Origin: Dicaeum eximium | Lineage: Eukaryota > Chordata > Aves > Passeriformes > Dicaeidae | DNA: 64,000 nt | Assembly (NCBI GenBank): GCA_013396995.1 | Contig: VWZP01005850.1 | Span: 249,323 to 313,322 of the forward strand | Reading direction: 5' to 3' | Part shown: positions 1 to 12,960 of the stretch, piece after piece | How positions within the stretch are numbered: position 1 is the stretch's first letter | Layout of the letters: every line of letters starts with the position of its first letter | Translations under genes and position numbers: made by a program | Notes under the pieces: model-generated | The model's database searches: none | Seen by the model: only the letters and a program-made list of their open reading frames with translations | What the model was told of the DNA's origin: nothing

Positions 1-161
1 CACCCTGTACTGTAGCCACTTGTAGAGGAATCCTAACAAGACATGCTGAACCACCTCTAACAGAGAAAGTCCTTAGGAGTCACCACAGAACATTAAACCT
101 GGAGAAAAGAACAAACACCCGGTGCTAATGGAGAGGGCACAAAGAAAGATCAAGCTCTTAC
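1..161 (-). other. ARHGEF4 intron, 5' end, downstream of the SH3 exon
   Basis: This is the start of the next intron on the minus strand, beginning with the donor gtaagagc at 161. It runs off the left edge and I see no further exon in it. Confidence 0.8.
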
Positions 162-341
162 CCGAACAAAGCTGGCTGGAAACCAGCCTTCACTGTCCAG
201 AATCCTCCCCCACCACCACTCCTTGTTGGTGGCATCCATTACTTCGATGACATCGCCGGCCTTGAATCCCAGCTCCTGGTCATCCATGGTGACGTGGTCC
301 CAGAGCGCTTCTGCGTACACCACGCTGCCATCGCTGATGAG
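162..341 (-). CDS. ARHGEF4: ARHGEF4 (Asef) SH3-domain exon, internal, phase 0
   Basis: This internal exon of 180 nt encodes 60 residues, beginning LISDGSVVYAEALWDHVTMD and ending GWFPASFVR. It is nearly a complete SH3 domain: ALWDH (residues 12-16) replaces the usual ALYDY, the RT loop is acidic (MDDQE), EWWWG (41-45) carries the tryptophans of the ligand groove, and GWFPASFV (52-59) replaces the usual G-x-x-P-x-N-Y-V. ALWDH and PASFV are typical of the Asef/collybistin family. The run VMDATN-EWWWGR fits ARHGEF4 better than SPATA13 or ARHGEF9, judged from memory. The acceptor reads tgcccacag before CTC (AG at 342-343) and the donor is gtaagagc, starting at 161. In the family the SH3 domain folds back on the DH domain and holds this Rac1/Cdc42 exchange factor inactive until APC binds. 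The DH and PH exons must lie beyond the left edge. Confidence 0.93.
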
Positions 342-2129
342 CTGTGGGCAGAGCAGTCACTGTCAGTGCCTCCCTGCCAGCAGCAGTGTGCCAGCCTGCC
401 TGCAGCCCTGGCACACCTGCTGCTCACCCTGCAGCCATGAGGAGTTGGTGCAAGGCTGGCAGTTGCTTTGCCCGATCCTGATCTCAACAGCATTTATTCA
501 GAATCACTTGCACACAGTACATTTACTACCATAAAAACATAAATTCTGGTATTTCATACTGCTGGCTTTGCCTCAGCCAGTCAACAAGGCTCGGTGGTGC
601 CTTGTTTGTGGAGGATGCTCTGGTGCTGCCAGTGCAGCTCTGCTTTGGAAAGCCTTGAAATCAAACCTTGAGCATCAATATTTAGAGACATACTTTGGAG
701 CAAAAAGCATTCGAAGGCCTCAGAGCTACTCTGGAGTGGGCAGAGCCCAAAGCCTGTAAGGTGGTTAAACGTAGCACTTAAGATGCTTAAAATAAGACTC
801 CTGGAGAGTTGTAAGCAATTATACTGAGGAACAACAGTTACTTCCTACATGCCCCATAGAGGCCCACTCTAGGAAAAACAGGACCCCCAACAATTAAAAA
901 ATCCAAAACCGAAGCCATGTGGCTGGAAGCTGCAAGAGGGCTCCTGAGCACAGTGATGCTGTGCCTGGTGCCATTGCTGACCACTGTGTTCTCACCTCAG
1001 CTGTGGGGTAGCCAGGGAACACCTGGCTGCTGCTGCAGTGGTGTCTCTGTGGGCTGGTCCTGCTGGCCACCACAGCAGGAGCACCTGATGCCACTGGCTT
1101 ATCAGGTCAGAGTCCCTCTCGGATTTCTACACAGCACATGCACAGAGTTCCCGGGGCCTGAGTGCTCCTGGGACTGTCTGAACACCAAAGATTTTCCCAA
1201 GAAGATGGAGTTAGTCCTGGAATTCTGCTAAAAATGACTTGGCCATTGGGGGGTAGCAGTGAAGGCCTATTTTCCTCCAGGAAAATGGTACAATGATGAA
1301 TTATGGAAGGACAATGGGAGACAGTCTGTGAGGCACACGGGAGAAAGAGAAAAGCTGTAGGAAAGCCACTGTCTCTGGCAGGTCTCCCAGCAGTGCAGCA
1401 GGGTCACCACAGCACACAGGGCACAGGCCACCCACACCCCTTGGGCTGCTCAGTCACCCAGAGTTATCCCCTGCTCTGGGTTACTGCTTCTGCCTCTCCA
1501 CAGAGGACAGAGATGCACGTTGGAAAAGAACGTCAGCATAACCATGACCTGAGTAAATCAGAAGAGGGTTAACGAGGCATTTGAAAGAAAATTGAAATGC
1601 AGTCTGCCTTTGGATAGCAAATGCCCCTTCACTGAACCAGAAACAGCTTAATGCAGTGTTTCCATTCTGACAAAAATAATGGGATGATGGGGAAGGAGAG
1701 GGTGAGAGGTTCCCACTTATCCACACAGCCCGTGCGTAGCCAGAGCTAGGTGGGAAGCAGTGCAGTGATGTTATGTGTATCTCTGTGAAAGTAGGGGATG
1801 GATCCATGTGCAGCAAAAACAAAAGGGTTATTGATGTATTAAAAACAACAGAAGTGCCTCAGAATGGTCATGTAGAAATTAGAGCCTGTCCTCCCCCCTC
1901 AAAAGGTGGTGGGATCAGCCCAACTGAAGTGCATCCACACTAATGCACACAGGATGGCAAACAAACAAGAGGAGCCCAAGGCTATGGTGTGGAAGGAAAA
2001 TTGAGATACAGCTGCCACCATAGCAACATGGTGGGATGATGTTCTCACAACAGGAGTGGCCACAAATCCTTCAGAAGGAACAGGCATGGAAGGAGAGGCA
2101 GTGGGGGACCCCTGCATGTGAGGGAGTGT

Positions 2130-2482
2130 TTTGATGATGGTGATGACAGGGTTGAGTGCTCCCCCTCTCCTGAGGGCAGCAGAGGAGCAGGCACTGATCT
2201 CTGCTCTCTGGTGCCCAGTGACAGGAACCACAGGAATGGCCTGGAGCTGTGTAAGGGCAGGTTTAGGCTGGACATCAGGAAAAGGTTCTTTGCCCAGAGG
2301 GTGGTGAGGCCCTGAACAGGCTCCCCAGGATCACAGCCCCAAGGCTGCCAGAGCTCAAGAAATGCTTGGGCAATGCTGTCAGACACAGGGTGGAATCCTT
2401 GGGGTGTCTGTGCAGGGCCAGGAGTTGGCCTTTGATGATCCTTGTGTGTCCCTTCCAATGCAGGATATTCTATGGTTCTCTA
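2130..2482 (+). mobile_element. CR1 LINE 3' fragment, plus orientation
   Basis: The block carries standard avian CR1 3'-end landmarks in order: TGCCCAGTGACAGGAACCAC, GGTTTAGGCTGGACATCAGG, AAAAGGTTCTTTGCCCAGAG, GAACAGGCTCCCCAGG, GCTGCCAGAGCTCAAG, TCCCTTCCAATGCAGG and TATTCTATGGTTCT. It is truncated at the 5' end, as is usual for CR1. The small open frames across it are decayed reverse-transcriptase tail and UTR, not genes. The 5' edge is approximate. Confidence 0.9.
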
Positions 2483-4682
2483 AATATATTTATCCATGAT
2501 CTGGCTTTGAGGGACTGAGTGCACCCTCAGTAATTTAGAGGTTTTAGTCCAGCTCCAGAAGAGCAGGTGTGCTGTGGGTGACAGTGGTGTAGCCACTGTC
2601 ACAAAGAGCTCTGCTGCTGCTTTGGGCAATCTGCCCGTGCACAGCCCATCCCTTTGCTTTGGGACTGCAGGGAGTGGTGGCTGTGCAGACCAGGAGCAGA
2701 GCCCAGCTCCTCCTGCTGCAGGAGGGAGAGCAGGAACAGGGGGAGGGGTGGCTGCAGCCCAGCTCCTGGCCAGCCCTAGGGAGGGGAGCTGATTTAACAC
2801 TCTGATCTCACCAGTGCTGGGCACTCACTACACTCAGGTGAGCCCCACACCAGGTCACAGCAGCTGCTGCCATGCCCTGCTGAGTTACACATCCCTGCAG
2901 GAAGGGGTGGCTGTTGCTCAGAAAATGGGCAGAAGCTGCTCAGTCTTTGGAAGAGTGGCATCCAGCAGGCTTTTCAACATCCAAACTGTGACCAGCACAT
3001 ACAGAACGTGGCTCTTTCTCAGACAAAATACCTTCTCTCTGTGCTTAAATCTGCCAGCCTGGATCAGTGCTCCCAGTGTGATGTGCAGGCTGGTGCACAC
3101 CGTGGCCATTACCAGAGAGAGACTAAGAGGACTTCCTCTGGCACAGAGATGAGCACACAAACAGAGCACTGATGATGTGAAGGCATTAATACCACACAGT
3201 ACCACGCTGTCACATCTTGGTAACGCCATGAAAAGACAAGAGACCAAGCCTGACCTGGCATTCACAGCACATGGGGCTGATCATTAGCTCACAGAACCAC
3301 ATGGTTCTACTCAGAGTCACTGAAAGCCACGGGGCTGAGTAGAGAAGCTGGTATTTAATCCATCCCTTAATATTAATATCTTAAATCTTCTCTGTTCAAC
3401 AACAGCCATACTCTGGATATGATTTGCAAAATACAGAAAGTCACAACTGTGGGATCACCAGCCTGACCAAAAGGCAGGCAAGACACTGCCTCTGTTCTCA
3501 TGCAAAGGAATAAATAAAATACACCTGAACAACAGGCCAAGAATTGTTTAACTGACAACAAATACCATGTTTCTGGAGAGGTATGATCTATATAGAATAA
3601 AGCATGAAATAAAGAGCAAAAAATATTTCATCTGTTCTTGGGATTATCTCAATTAATGTAATATAGCAGCACTCAACACCCCTTCATGTGTTCAGGCTGA
3701 CAGACTCTGCCTGGTCCCCTCCCTGCCCTGCTTCCTGCTGTGCTGGTAGCCCAGGGTGGCAGGGGCAGAGCTGGATGCTGAGCAGTGCTCAGTGACCACT
3801 GTGGGCAGGGCTTCTCTCTGCCCCCAGCTCAGGCTGTGCTGTTACTTCCCACTGTGTCCAGTCCAACTCCTAAGCTGATACAAAAATACCCAATACACCC
3901 AGACAAAGAGTCCCTTTCCCAAAGCAGGTACTGTTGGGTAGCTCAGAGCCAGGACTGGCATTTCCATGGCACTGGAGCACCTATGGTGCCACATGTCACT
4001 GCAGCAAGCAGAGCTGCCCCAGCTGGGTCAGAGCGCTGCCCTGTGCTCCCTCTGAGGCAAGCTGCCATGGGGAAAGAGGGGCAGGACTCTCCTACCCCAG
4101 GAAGGATAAAACACAGCAGCAGGTAAAAGGGTTTTGGCAAAATCTGCTGGAGGTGGTACCATCAAGCAGCTCTGCTGAGGGAGCTGCCTGGTTTCCAGAG
4201 GAGCTGGATGGAAAGGAATGCTCACCACTGCCAAACACCTCCTCAGCTCAAAAGGCTCAGCTCACCATACTTTGATCTTTGCAATTAAAGCAAGGTTTGA
4301 AAAACAACTACTCATTTCCATATTAAACAACATTTATATGCTGGCTTTGTAATGTCAAGGACAACCCAGTACATGTTCTTGAAGAGGCCCAAACAAGTGT
4401 ATAGCAGAGAAAAGTTAGAGAATGCAAACCGGCCATCCCACAGCTGCTGTAGCTCCTGCAGCCAGCAGTGGGGAAAACAATCAGAAATCAACTTTTTTCT
4501 TTGTTTATCAGAACATTTAACTTTGTAGACAGCAGCATTTGCAACCCAAAGGCACTAGCCCAGATGCTCTGAATTGGAAAATTGAGGGCAGCTCTGTTAC
4601 TGCCCTGGCCTTTCTGTGTCCCCAGGCTCCTGTTCCAGCCCTCCCTGCTGCGAGGGGCTGGCACTGGGGCTGGCACTGGGGC

Positions 4683-5109
4683 TGATGCCTTGGGGTGGCT
4701 CCCTAGAACAGAGGCTGGACAAGATTTAGAGAATAAAGTGGGTATTTATTAAAGGCCTTCAATAGCTGCACCCTGGGTAGTCAGAAGCCTCCCAGAGGCT
4801 GCACCCAGGGTGGACAGTGGTCAGTTTTTCAGACAATTATAAGTTTGGTGCATTTACATATCAGGGATTAATTCTCCAATTACAGCTTCAGTCATTTACC
4901 CCCAGTTTTCTGCCCCCAATTCGCTTCTGTTTATTCACTTCTTTTTGGGGCCTGAGGCTGTTGGGTGTCCTTGGATCTCAGGCCCAGAGGAATTGTTCTG
5001 TCTGACCACAATCTGAAGACAGTAGTTAACACTTTACATGGAGTTTAGAGTTATGCACTAATTCAGTACAAGATTTGAAAAATATACAGGCTAAAACCCT
5101 AAGGCATCA
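4683..5109 (-). mobile_element. Solo LTR of an endogenous retrovirus-like element (427 bp)
   Basis: The element begins TGATGCCTT (4683-4691) and ends AAGGCATCA (5101-5109), a perfect 9-bp inverted terminal repeat with the TG...CA ends expected of LTRs. It is flanked by the direct repeat GGGC (4679-4682 and 5110-5113), a 4-bp target-site duplication. The minus strand is the likely sense, since an AATAAA in that direction lies about 60 bp from the element's 3' end. No internal retroviral sequence adjoins it, so it is a solo LTR left by recombination between two LTRs. The sequence resembles LTRs I associate with songbird genomes. The 4-bp duplication points to a class I (ERV1-like) integrase rather than ERVK (6 bp). 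Confidence 0.85.
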
Positions 5110-6150
5110 GGGCAGCTCCTCCTGTGGCACAGATGGAGTGAAGATTGATGCATGGCTCCTCTGAGCAGTGTCTACACAAAGGCTGCCAAGGAGGAGACAC
5201 AGCCAGGCTGTGCACAGAGCTGCCCCAAATTAAGTCCATTACATGTGGGCAAACAGATCTGGCATGTCAAAGCCCATTCCATGGGCTTGCTGGCATTGCA
5301 GCTCCTCGGCCCCTGTCTGTCTCAGGCTGGACACCTTGACATAATTACCTTGTTTGTCCTGGTCTTGTTCGAACAGGACCTCCAGGCAATATTAACAGAG
5401 ATAAAAGATCTCAGCAATTTACAGAAGGAGGGATGAAGATGCCTTTAGGAAATATTTATCTTTGAGCTACTTGTTTCTATTTGAATAAAATTTGAATAGC
5501 TTTCTCTTGACAATGCCAAGTACACTGGATCATGCAGAGCCAAAAAATAAACCCAGGAGCATCAAAAGAACTGGAAAAAAGGGAAAATCAGGGAGAAAGT
5601 ACCAATAGAATGGAATTTATTTTTCAGCTCTGTAACCCTAAAACTCGTATGTTCCACAAAGAGCACCTCAACCCAGCCCTTTCTGGTGAGCTGAAATGGT
5701 TGCCATGAAGGGCTGGGTTCATTGCCTGGCCCCCCCAAACTTGTGTGTAACAGACTGAAGCTGAACTGCTCCAGCACACCAAACATTTAAGCCCTGCAGC
5801 AGTCCTGTCCCCAGAGGCAAAGCTCTCCCACAGCTCCTGTTCCTTCAGCAGTCACTTTGCTTCCAGAGCTTCTCCTCTGCCTCTCTCATGCAAGGTGCAG
5901 CAGAAGAGTGAAAAAAAATTACTTACACACATGCCCCGAAGTTGTGCTTCATTCACACTGATACCTATTTCCCCCAAATATGGGCAGAAGCCAAAACTGG
6001 CCTGTGCCTTGAACTGAACCCACAGGATAGTTCTGAAATTGTCCTGACAGCTTGCCTTGCTTCCTCTCAAAACTTTTAAGTTCACTGTCTAATGACAGAC
6101 AACAGAGATTAAATTTAGCTCGCAGAGCTTGGCATCTGAGCAGCAGGCAC

Positions 6151-6180
6151 TGAGTCTGAAAGAGTCTGAAAGAGTCTGAA
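6151..6180. repeat. 10-bp tandem repeat, three copies
   Basis: GAGTCTGAAA-type units are repeated three times with period 10 at 6151, 6161 and 6171. This is a short slippage repeat. Confidence 0.9.
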
Positions 6181-6433
6181 TGGGTTATCTGGATTGGCTT
6201 TTTGGAGCATCTCCCCTCGTGGGGAGGCAGGCACCCCAGGGAAGGGTTCCTCTCTCAGCATGATGAGCTAACCCAGCCCCTGGGGCTCCTGTCTCCCCTC
6301 ACTGCCAGGCAGGAATTTGGGCTGGCTCTGCTAGACTGGACTTGCTGCTGCCTGGCTGCAGGGTGCCAGAACCACCACCACAGCTCTGCAGCCACAGCAA
6401 ACACTGCAGTGCTTCTTGCTGCTCCTCTGCCCA

Positions 6434-6495
6434 CACGTGCCAGGGTAACACAAGCCCTCCGTGCCAGGGTGACAGCGGGCACGTGTCCCCACGTG
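6434..6495. promoter_or_regulatory. Cluster of three CACGTG E-boxes
   Basis: Canonical E-boxes lie at 6434-6439, 6480-6485 and 6490-6495. The last is the centre of the 10-bp palindrome CCCACGTGGG (6488-6497). They lie in a locally GC-rich, CpG-bearing patch of the intron, together with two copies of GTGCCAGGGT (6438-6447 and 6461-6470). bHLH factors of the MYC/MAX, USF or CLOCK type bind this motif. Function here is unproven. Confidence 0.4.
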
Positions 6496-8949
6496 GGCAG
6501 TGCTCGTGTCACTGCTCCATTCACAGGCCCACACACCATGCCCCTCACAAGCCATGCCCTTGGCATTTGTTGCCCTTTTGCCTGCACTGTAAGCTGCATA
6601 TTTTTCAGCACAGATTTTTGAGACTGATTAAGGACAGTGGAGGACTCTCAGGCATTTATCAAGCACTGCAGATCTGCATTCAAAATATTTTAATTTGACA
6701 GTGATTCTCCTTAACAAATCTAAAATGTCAGTCAACAAAGATCTTAATCCAGCTAAGTGTGCTACACTGATATTCCACAGTGCTGCTTTTTTAATCAGTG
6801 CCTGTAGTTAAACTCCTCATGTGACATCTAGTACAGCTGCCTCCATTTACCAAACATTCAAAATTTGTCATCACATTTATTTGGTAAGAACTATTTTCCA
6901 CAAAACCATTCTGACTGGCATTAATTACATTATTCCCTTTGATTTATATCATCTGAGTCCCGATTCCCCCTCAGAAGTGATTTAAACAGATGGGAAGAGG
7001 AGGAGGGTCCCCCTTGCAGCAGACAAGGAGAGGCTTTGAAATCTCCCTTTATCCAGCGCTGCAGGAGGAGGGAAGGAGCCCTTGTGGGAAGTCAAGGGGG
7101 CAGAGCTGTGCTTTGTGTTGAGTGAACCTGTGTGTGAAGAGCTTGGGGGGAGAAAGCCTGCAGGGTGCATGTCCCCTGGGTGCCACTAAATGTGATCCTT
7201 CAAACCCCAGAGTGATGCAAGAACCTCCCAGTTCCTCACCTAAAATGGGGGAGCTGATTATTACAATGCAAAAGAAAACAACTTGAAAATTGCTTTCAAC
7301 CGTTTTACTTTTGGCTGAAATAACTCAGCAAAGTTCTTATGAAGGAGTGGGGACAGTCACCTGTAGGTGAGCAGGACACCTAAATCACCTCAACCCTGTC
7401 AGTGCCCTCAGGACTCCAACCATCACTCTCCCATGGGCTGTCTGTCAAGGGAGTCTGCTAATTTGGGGAACTAAGATCCCTACATTTTGGCATAAGGAAA
7501 AATCCAGGAGCAAAGCCCTTCTCAAGCCTCTCAGTAACTCTGCAACAGGTTGTCTTTGTGTCACATTTTATAGCTGCACGTTGCAGTAGCTGGTAACATG
7601 TACAGTAAGTAAAGCTGTAAAGCAGCTTCCATTTTAACCTGTCAAACAATTTTCCAGAGGACATTTGTTGAAACTTCTGTATAGAATACATTTATTTTCT
7701 GGTATAAGTGAAACATATTTTCATTCTTTCTAAACAAGTAGATACAACTCTGTGTGTCAGGGAGACAAAATGGCAACAGAAATTCTACACTGACAAATGC
7801 AACACAAACAACATCTAACACAAGTGACTGACTAAATGAGCTGCTCCTCAAGAAGGTCTCTGCAGACCCATTAAAGAAAACATCACCCCTCTCCATCAGG
7901 GTCAGAAGCCCAAATATTAGGAATGACTCAGAAAGAGAGAGGACTGGACAAGGCACAGCATGAATCAAACGTGGGAAGAGTTTCTAGGCCAGCACAAGCT
8001 AAACAGACTTTGAAGCTGCCACAGGGACAGGTGGATGGAGGGTGGCCATGAGCTGAAGGCTGACAAAAAGGTTATTTCTAATCCAGGCTGCTGGGTGCTC
8101 AGTGAAACCACCAGGCAACAAGCTTGGGACAAAAGCAACTTTTGCTTGTGGTGCATAATTAAGCTGTGCCACAGGAAGCCCCAGAGCCGAACACAGAGGT
8201 GATTTTAAAAAGATTAAGCAAATGCATGTCCTTCAAGGACATTTAAACACATCCTGTCAGGATACAGCCCACCAAGGACCTTAAACACATCTGGGAAGGC
8301 ACACAAGGCACAGAGCCAGGCCATACTTGCCTCTACTCCTGAGCAGTTAACCAAATCACAGTAAAAGTGTCACTGGCTTGCCCCGCAGACCAGGGCATTA
8401 GGGTGGTAACATTTATCTCACAGAGCATTAGGACATTGGGGTAGTAAAAAGCACAGAAGGAAAGAAATGCTGACTATCTGTATTACCCACAGATACTTAA
8501 GAACAGCAAGCCCTGGAAAGGTTGACCTGGCAGGCACAGCGACATCCCGTGAGGTACAGCAGCGCTGCCATTCAGGTGGAAAATTAGCAGTTGCCAACAC
8601 AGTAATTACAGGGACATTAGGATGTCCCCTGGGGCAGGGCTGTTCCTCTCCTGGCTGGGACTCACTCCTCAGCACATCCAATATAACAGATCCTACAGGA
8701 GCAACCCTCACCAGGAACACACATCTGGAGCAGCCATTCATCCCTACACATGGATATCAAACTCCTGGCATGCTTTTCTTTTCTTCAGAAAGGAGGATGA
8801 AAGTGCAGCCAGGGAAGCCTGGCTGTCCAAATACTGCCTGGGAGAAAGAGTCCCTGAACACAGGTCAGAGGAGCAGGCATGTGCCACATCCTCACTCAAC
8901 ATGTCCAGAAAGCCCTTTGCAATTAAGAGCTCAAAGGACCTCAAAACCT

Positions 8950-9121
8950 CCTTAAAGACAGAAAACTTAAGTCATTCCAAAGCTCTAAATCAGCTTAAAC
9001 GGCTTAAACTCATCTAAGGCCCTACAGTGTTTTAAGCATTTTAAACCCATCTAAAGCCTTAAAGTGGCTTAAGGAGCTTGAAATACTCTAAGGCTTAAAA
9101 GTGGTTTAAGAATCTCTAACT
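8950..9121. repeat. Degenerate 37-bp tandem repeat rich in CTTAA
   Basis: Units can be aligned at 8989, 9026, 9063 and 9100 with an exact 37-bp period. A weaker unit starts near 8952 and the last one is partial. The unit resembles AGTGGCTTAAGGAGCTTGAA followed by ATACTCTAAGGCTTAAA. The constant part is AGTG..TTAAG and CTCTAAGGCTTAA. The block is crowded with TTAA tetranucleotides in an otherwise ordinary intron. I recognise no known repeat family. Confidence 0.8.
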
Positions 9122-12100
9122 TTTGGCTCAGCCACTCCTCTCCCAGCTGTGGCACCCCTCACTCCCCACCCAAGCCACACATCCCAATTACCCCAAAGAG
9201 CCCAGATGCTCCTGGAACAGCACCTGGAAATTGTCCATACACCCTTCTCCTACTTTGGTTTCAATGGCTGGAAAAGTGCAAGGCCTGGGGTTGAACTCTC
9301 AGGTTTGAACAAGACTCTGACCTAGGGCTCACACATCTACAAAGTTTGTCCTTTCTGGTTCCAGTTTGGCTGTAGATGAAAATTGTGTCAGACTGCCTGA
9401 CTCCCCACTTCACCTCACCAAGAGTTTTGAAGTCTACACTCACTGCAGAGGATGAAGCAAAGCTGGTTACCACAGTTTTTGCATTTTCTGATGCCTTGGT
9501 TTTAACTGTGCAACCTGGGAATGGAAACAGGCCAGGATGCTTCTGTTTGGTTGTTCACACGTTTAACAGTGATTGCTGTTCCATCTTTTTTACAGTGCCA
9601 TTTCTCAGACACCCAAGTAGAAACTATTTTCACAGAAAATTCTATTTAATGCTACATTAACACATTTCTGTGTCACTTATGCTTTCCCCATTCTCCTCTT
9701 GCTGCAGCTGCAGGACTACCCTTCCTCTGTGCACTCACACCAGCACATTCCCTTGGGATATTTCCTCTCCTTTTCTCTCTCTGCAGGACAACTCCTGGTT
9801 CCATCACTTCTCTCATGACTTAATTCTGGATTTTTTCCTATCTACCCCCTCTTTTGCTTTCTCTCTTTTGCACAAATGAGGAATATACTCTACAGATCCC
9901 TCAGGATCAGTTCAGCTGTAGCTATGCTGCCATGCAGATTTATTGAGGAATAATGGTGCATCCTGGGTCCTTGAAGAAGGAAAGGAAAAGGAACCATGCA
10001 GGTCACAAGCTCTCTGCCTGCTGATGACTCTTCCCCCAAAAGATACAGCAAGTTATGGAATCAGTTATAGCTTGAAGGCAAACTGATCTAAATTTGTTTT
10101 ACAAATAAGGTTAAAGAAAACACTTAAAAGCAGATATAAATTGCATTGCTAACAAACCTTTCTGAATCATCCAAACGTCAGCATCAAGCCTGAAACAGTT
10201 CATGGCTTTCCTTTTCACGTGTGTGCATGAGTTAATTGCAATGGAACACACTGCAAAAAACATGCTGAAAACATTTTTATTGCTCCTATCTCCTGTGGAA
10301 ACATCTCCCTTGCATTGAACTGTGCCAAAGTCTGTACAACTCTGGCAGGTGCTGGCAGGAGTGCTGGGCCAACACAGATTGTTTATCAATTTCCATGACG
10401 TGGCTCAAAGATGTTCTCCCTGCCTCAAAAGAACCATGCACAGTTCAGTACCCATTTTCTTTCTTCACTTTTCCTGAGAGAGAAACACTGCAGGGTTTGG
10501 GTGACATAAAACTTAAACCTTCCACTACTACTACTCATCCCCTTCCTGGTGATCTCTTTCCCACTGTACACAGACCTAGAGCCTTTCTTCACAGAACTAA
10601 GAATTGCTGTTTGCAGAGGGAAATCTGAGTAACAGACAGAGGAGAAGAACACAAAAAAACCTTGATAATGTCTCACAGTCAGGCAAAGGAGGCTGCCTAA
10701 GCCTTTGGTTTTGTTTAGTATCTGTAAATATAAAAATAAGTAATTTCTTTTGCAGTCCCTGCAGAAGGTTCTTCAAGTTATGTTCACCCTAGAAGTAAAA
10801 CACCTTTTCCTATTGGAAGTGTCCTGTGCTAGATAAAGAGGATGTTCAGGAAGCAGCAGCTTCCTGGGATCTTCTGAGGCCCTGTACTACTCTGCTTTTG
10901 AATATATCCATTTTCTTCATTTGTCTCACATCCACATCATCTGGATGCTGAGATTTTATGGCCTAAACAAAGCTAAGGCCTCAAACCAGACCCACATTCC
11001 TGTTTCCAAGACCACACTGCAAACAAGTCCTCTAACTACAGGAGACCAAAGCAGCTGCTGCTCCTCCTGCAGGCCATGGCTTGGTCCAGATAGGAAATCA
11101 CACACCTCCTGCTGTGCACCAGTTCTCATTTCTGTCACCCTGACTCCCTGCACAACGCTCCCACAGTGGCCACAGCTCTCCAGCAGGATGCAGTAGTTTT
11201 GCAGAGGCAGCTCAGTTTCAGCCCAGCACGCTCTGGTAGCTTAGTCAGCGATGGGCTCCTGCCACTCCCAGCACTCCTCCCTTGGCATCCAGCACAGATC
11301 TTCTCACTTTGTCATTACATTATGCTTATTTTAACGAGTGCTGGCTCCTGGGCACTACAGGTGTGAACTGGGACACTAAAAATACCAAGCCAGACTCCTT
11401 AGCAGCCTGTCTTTTCCTAATCTCCTACTGGAACTATTTCATCTGGTGAGGTGAGGAAAGCTGAGCTGGGCTGCTGCTGAGAGATCCTGGTGTCGCTGCT
11501 TGGATTCACACAATGCCTATATCCAGTGTTTTTATTTCCATACAACATTTTCCACAACACTGCAGATACTCAACGTGCCAGGAACAGACCAGATCATGGT
11601 TCAGAACAAGCACAGGCAGTGGAGCCCTGCTGTACCTGTGCTGCTTGGAGCTGTAGGACCCCAGAGAACACCCAGGTACTGCCCCTGCACAGTGGCCACT
11701 ACAAACCAGCAGGAGCCAACAACTGATCCCATCCCTGAGCTGATATCCCAAACAGACACAGCACTGGACAAACACAAGATTTTCGGGTGTGGGCCCTGTG
11801 CTCTTTGCTCCATGCCCTGTGTCACCTCGGCTTTGCCCAGCTCTGGGCAGGAGCAGCTGCAGGAAGGACACAGCAGGCTGAAGGCAGCCCTTGTTCCCCC
11901 AGCTGGGGGAGGCTCTACCTGCTCTGCCACCAAGGGACAGCAGAGATTCAGGTGTCCAATGTGAAACTGATGCTCTTTGGAGGGAGAAGCACACTGGAAG
12001 GGCTGTGCTAGGGTCTCTCTCCAGGGAGGGAGAAGGGGAAGACAGGACAGGACCTCTGTGCTGCAACAGGATGGGTGGGACTAGAGCCCAGTACCAGCCC

Positions 12101-12960
12101 CTTGTTCCAGAGGGGCCAGGTCTCCTGGGGAGTTGCAAGGGAGAGCAAACTCCCAAATTTCCCCCTCTGTGGTCCTTACACCTGGCTTGACTCCTCTGCT
12201 GAAAGGCTGACCAACACCCTCTTGGTACTTTGGGAGCCATTTTTCTTTTAGCACCTCCAACACAGGTGAGCTATCACATTTATCAATACAAATCCAGGAA
12301 GCTTGCATGCACACAACAGGACAGGGAGAGCCACTGTGCTGTGAGACAGGTCCACACTGCCTCTTTAAGTTCCAATTCTGCCACTGCCAAATGCAGACAC
12401 AGAGTGGGTGCACTGTATGTGACACCAAGAGTCATGCCTGGAGCAATCCTGTCCAAAGAACACATACAAAGATTCATATAAGACATTATTTTATTCCAAT
12501 TTGCAGCACACTCTGTAGTTTACCAGGCCAGTGACACAGCATCAGTAACAAGTACTCTCCCTCTAGAAATCTTTCTTTAACCTGTGTAATGTGGCTTCTT
12601 TTGTTGTGTGTTAATTTTTTGTTTTATTTTAAATCAAAACACTGGAAGGAGTAATTAAAAGTAATTGTTGATGGTATCATCCTAAGTGCTTACTGTGCTT
12701 CTTATCTGGCCAGCTCATGCCTTGGATTCCAAGAATAAATCACAAAGACAGCAGATACTACACATCACCACAGAAATGATTTTAGCCTGGGAGAACAAAT
12801 TAAGCAAAGATATAATCTAAAGCCCAGATCTCCCTTTGGAAATGATGTCTTGGTCTCACTCCTGTTCACAGATGCTCTTTGCTCTCACAAGGCTCAAAGC
12901 ACAGCAGTAGCAGAGCTCTTGCCTGTTAAATGTTCTGGTGAACTTGTTCCACGCAGGGGG

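Noticed and set aside
11506..12240. A 244-codon minus-strand open frame
   Set aside because: It lies in GC-rich intron, has no recognisable domain, overlaps equally open frames on the other strand and has no plausible exon boundaries. A chance frame is the simpler explanation, though a conservation test would settle it.
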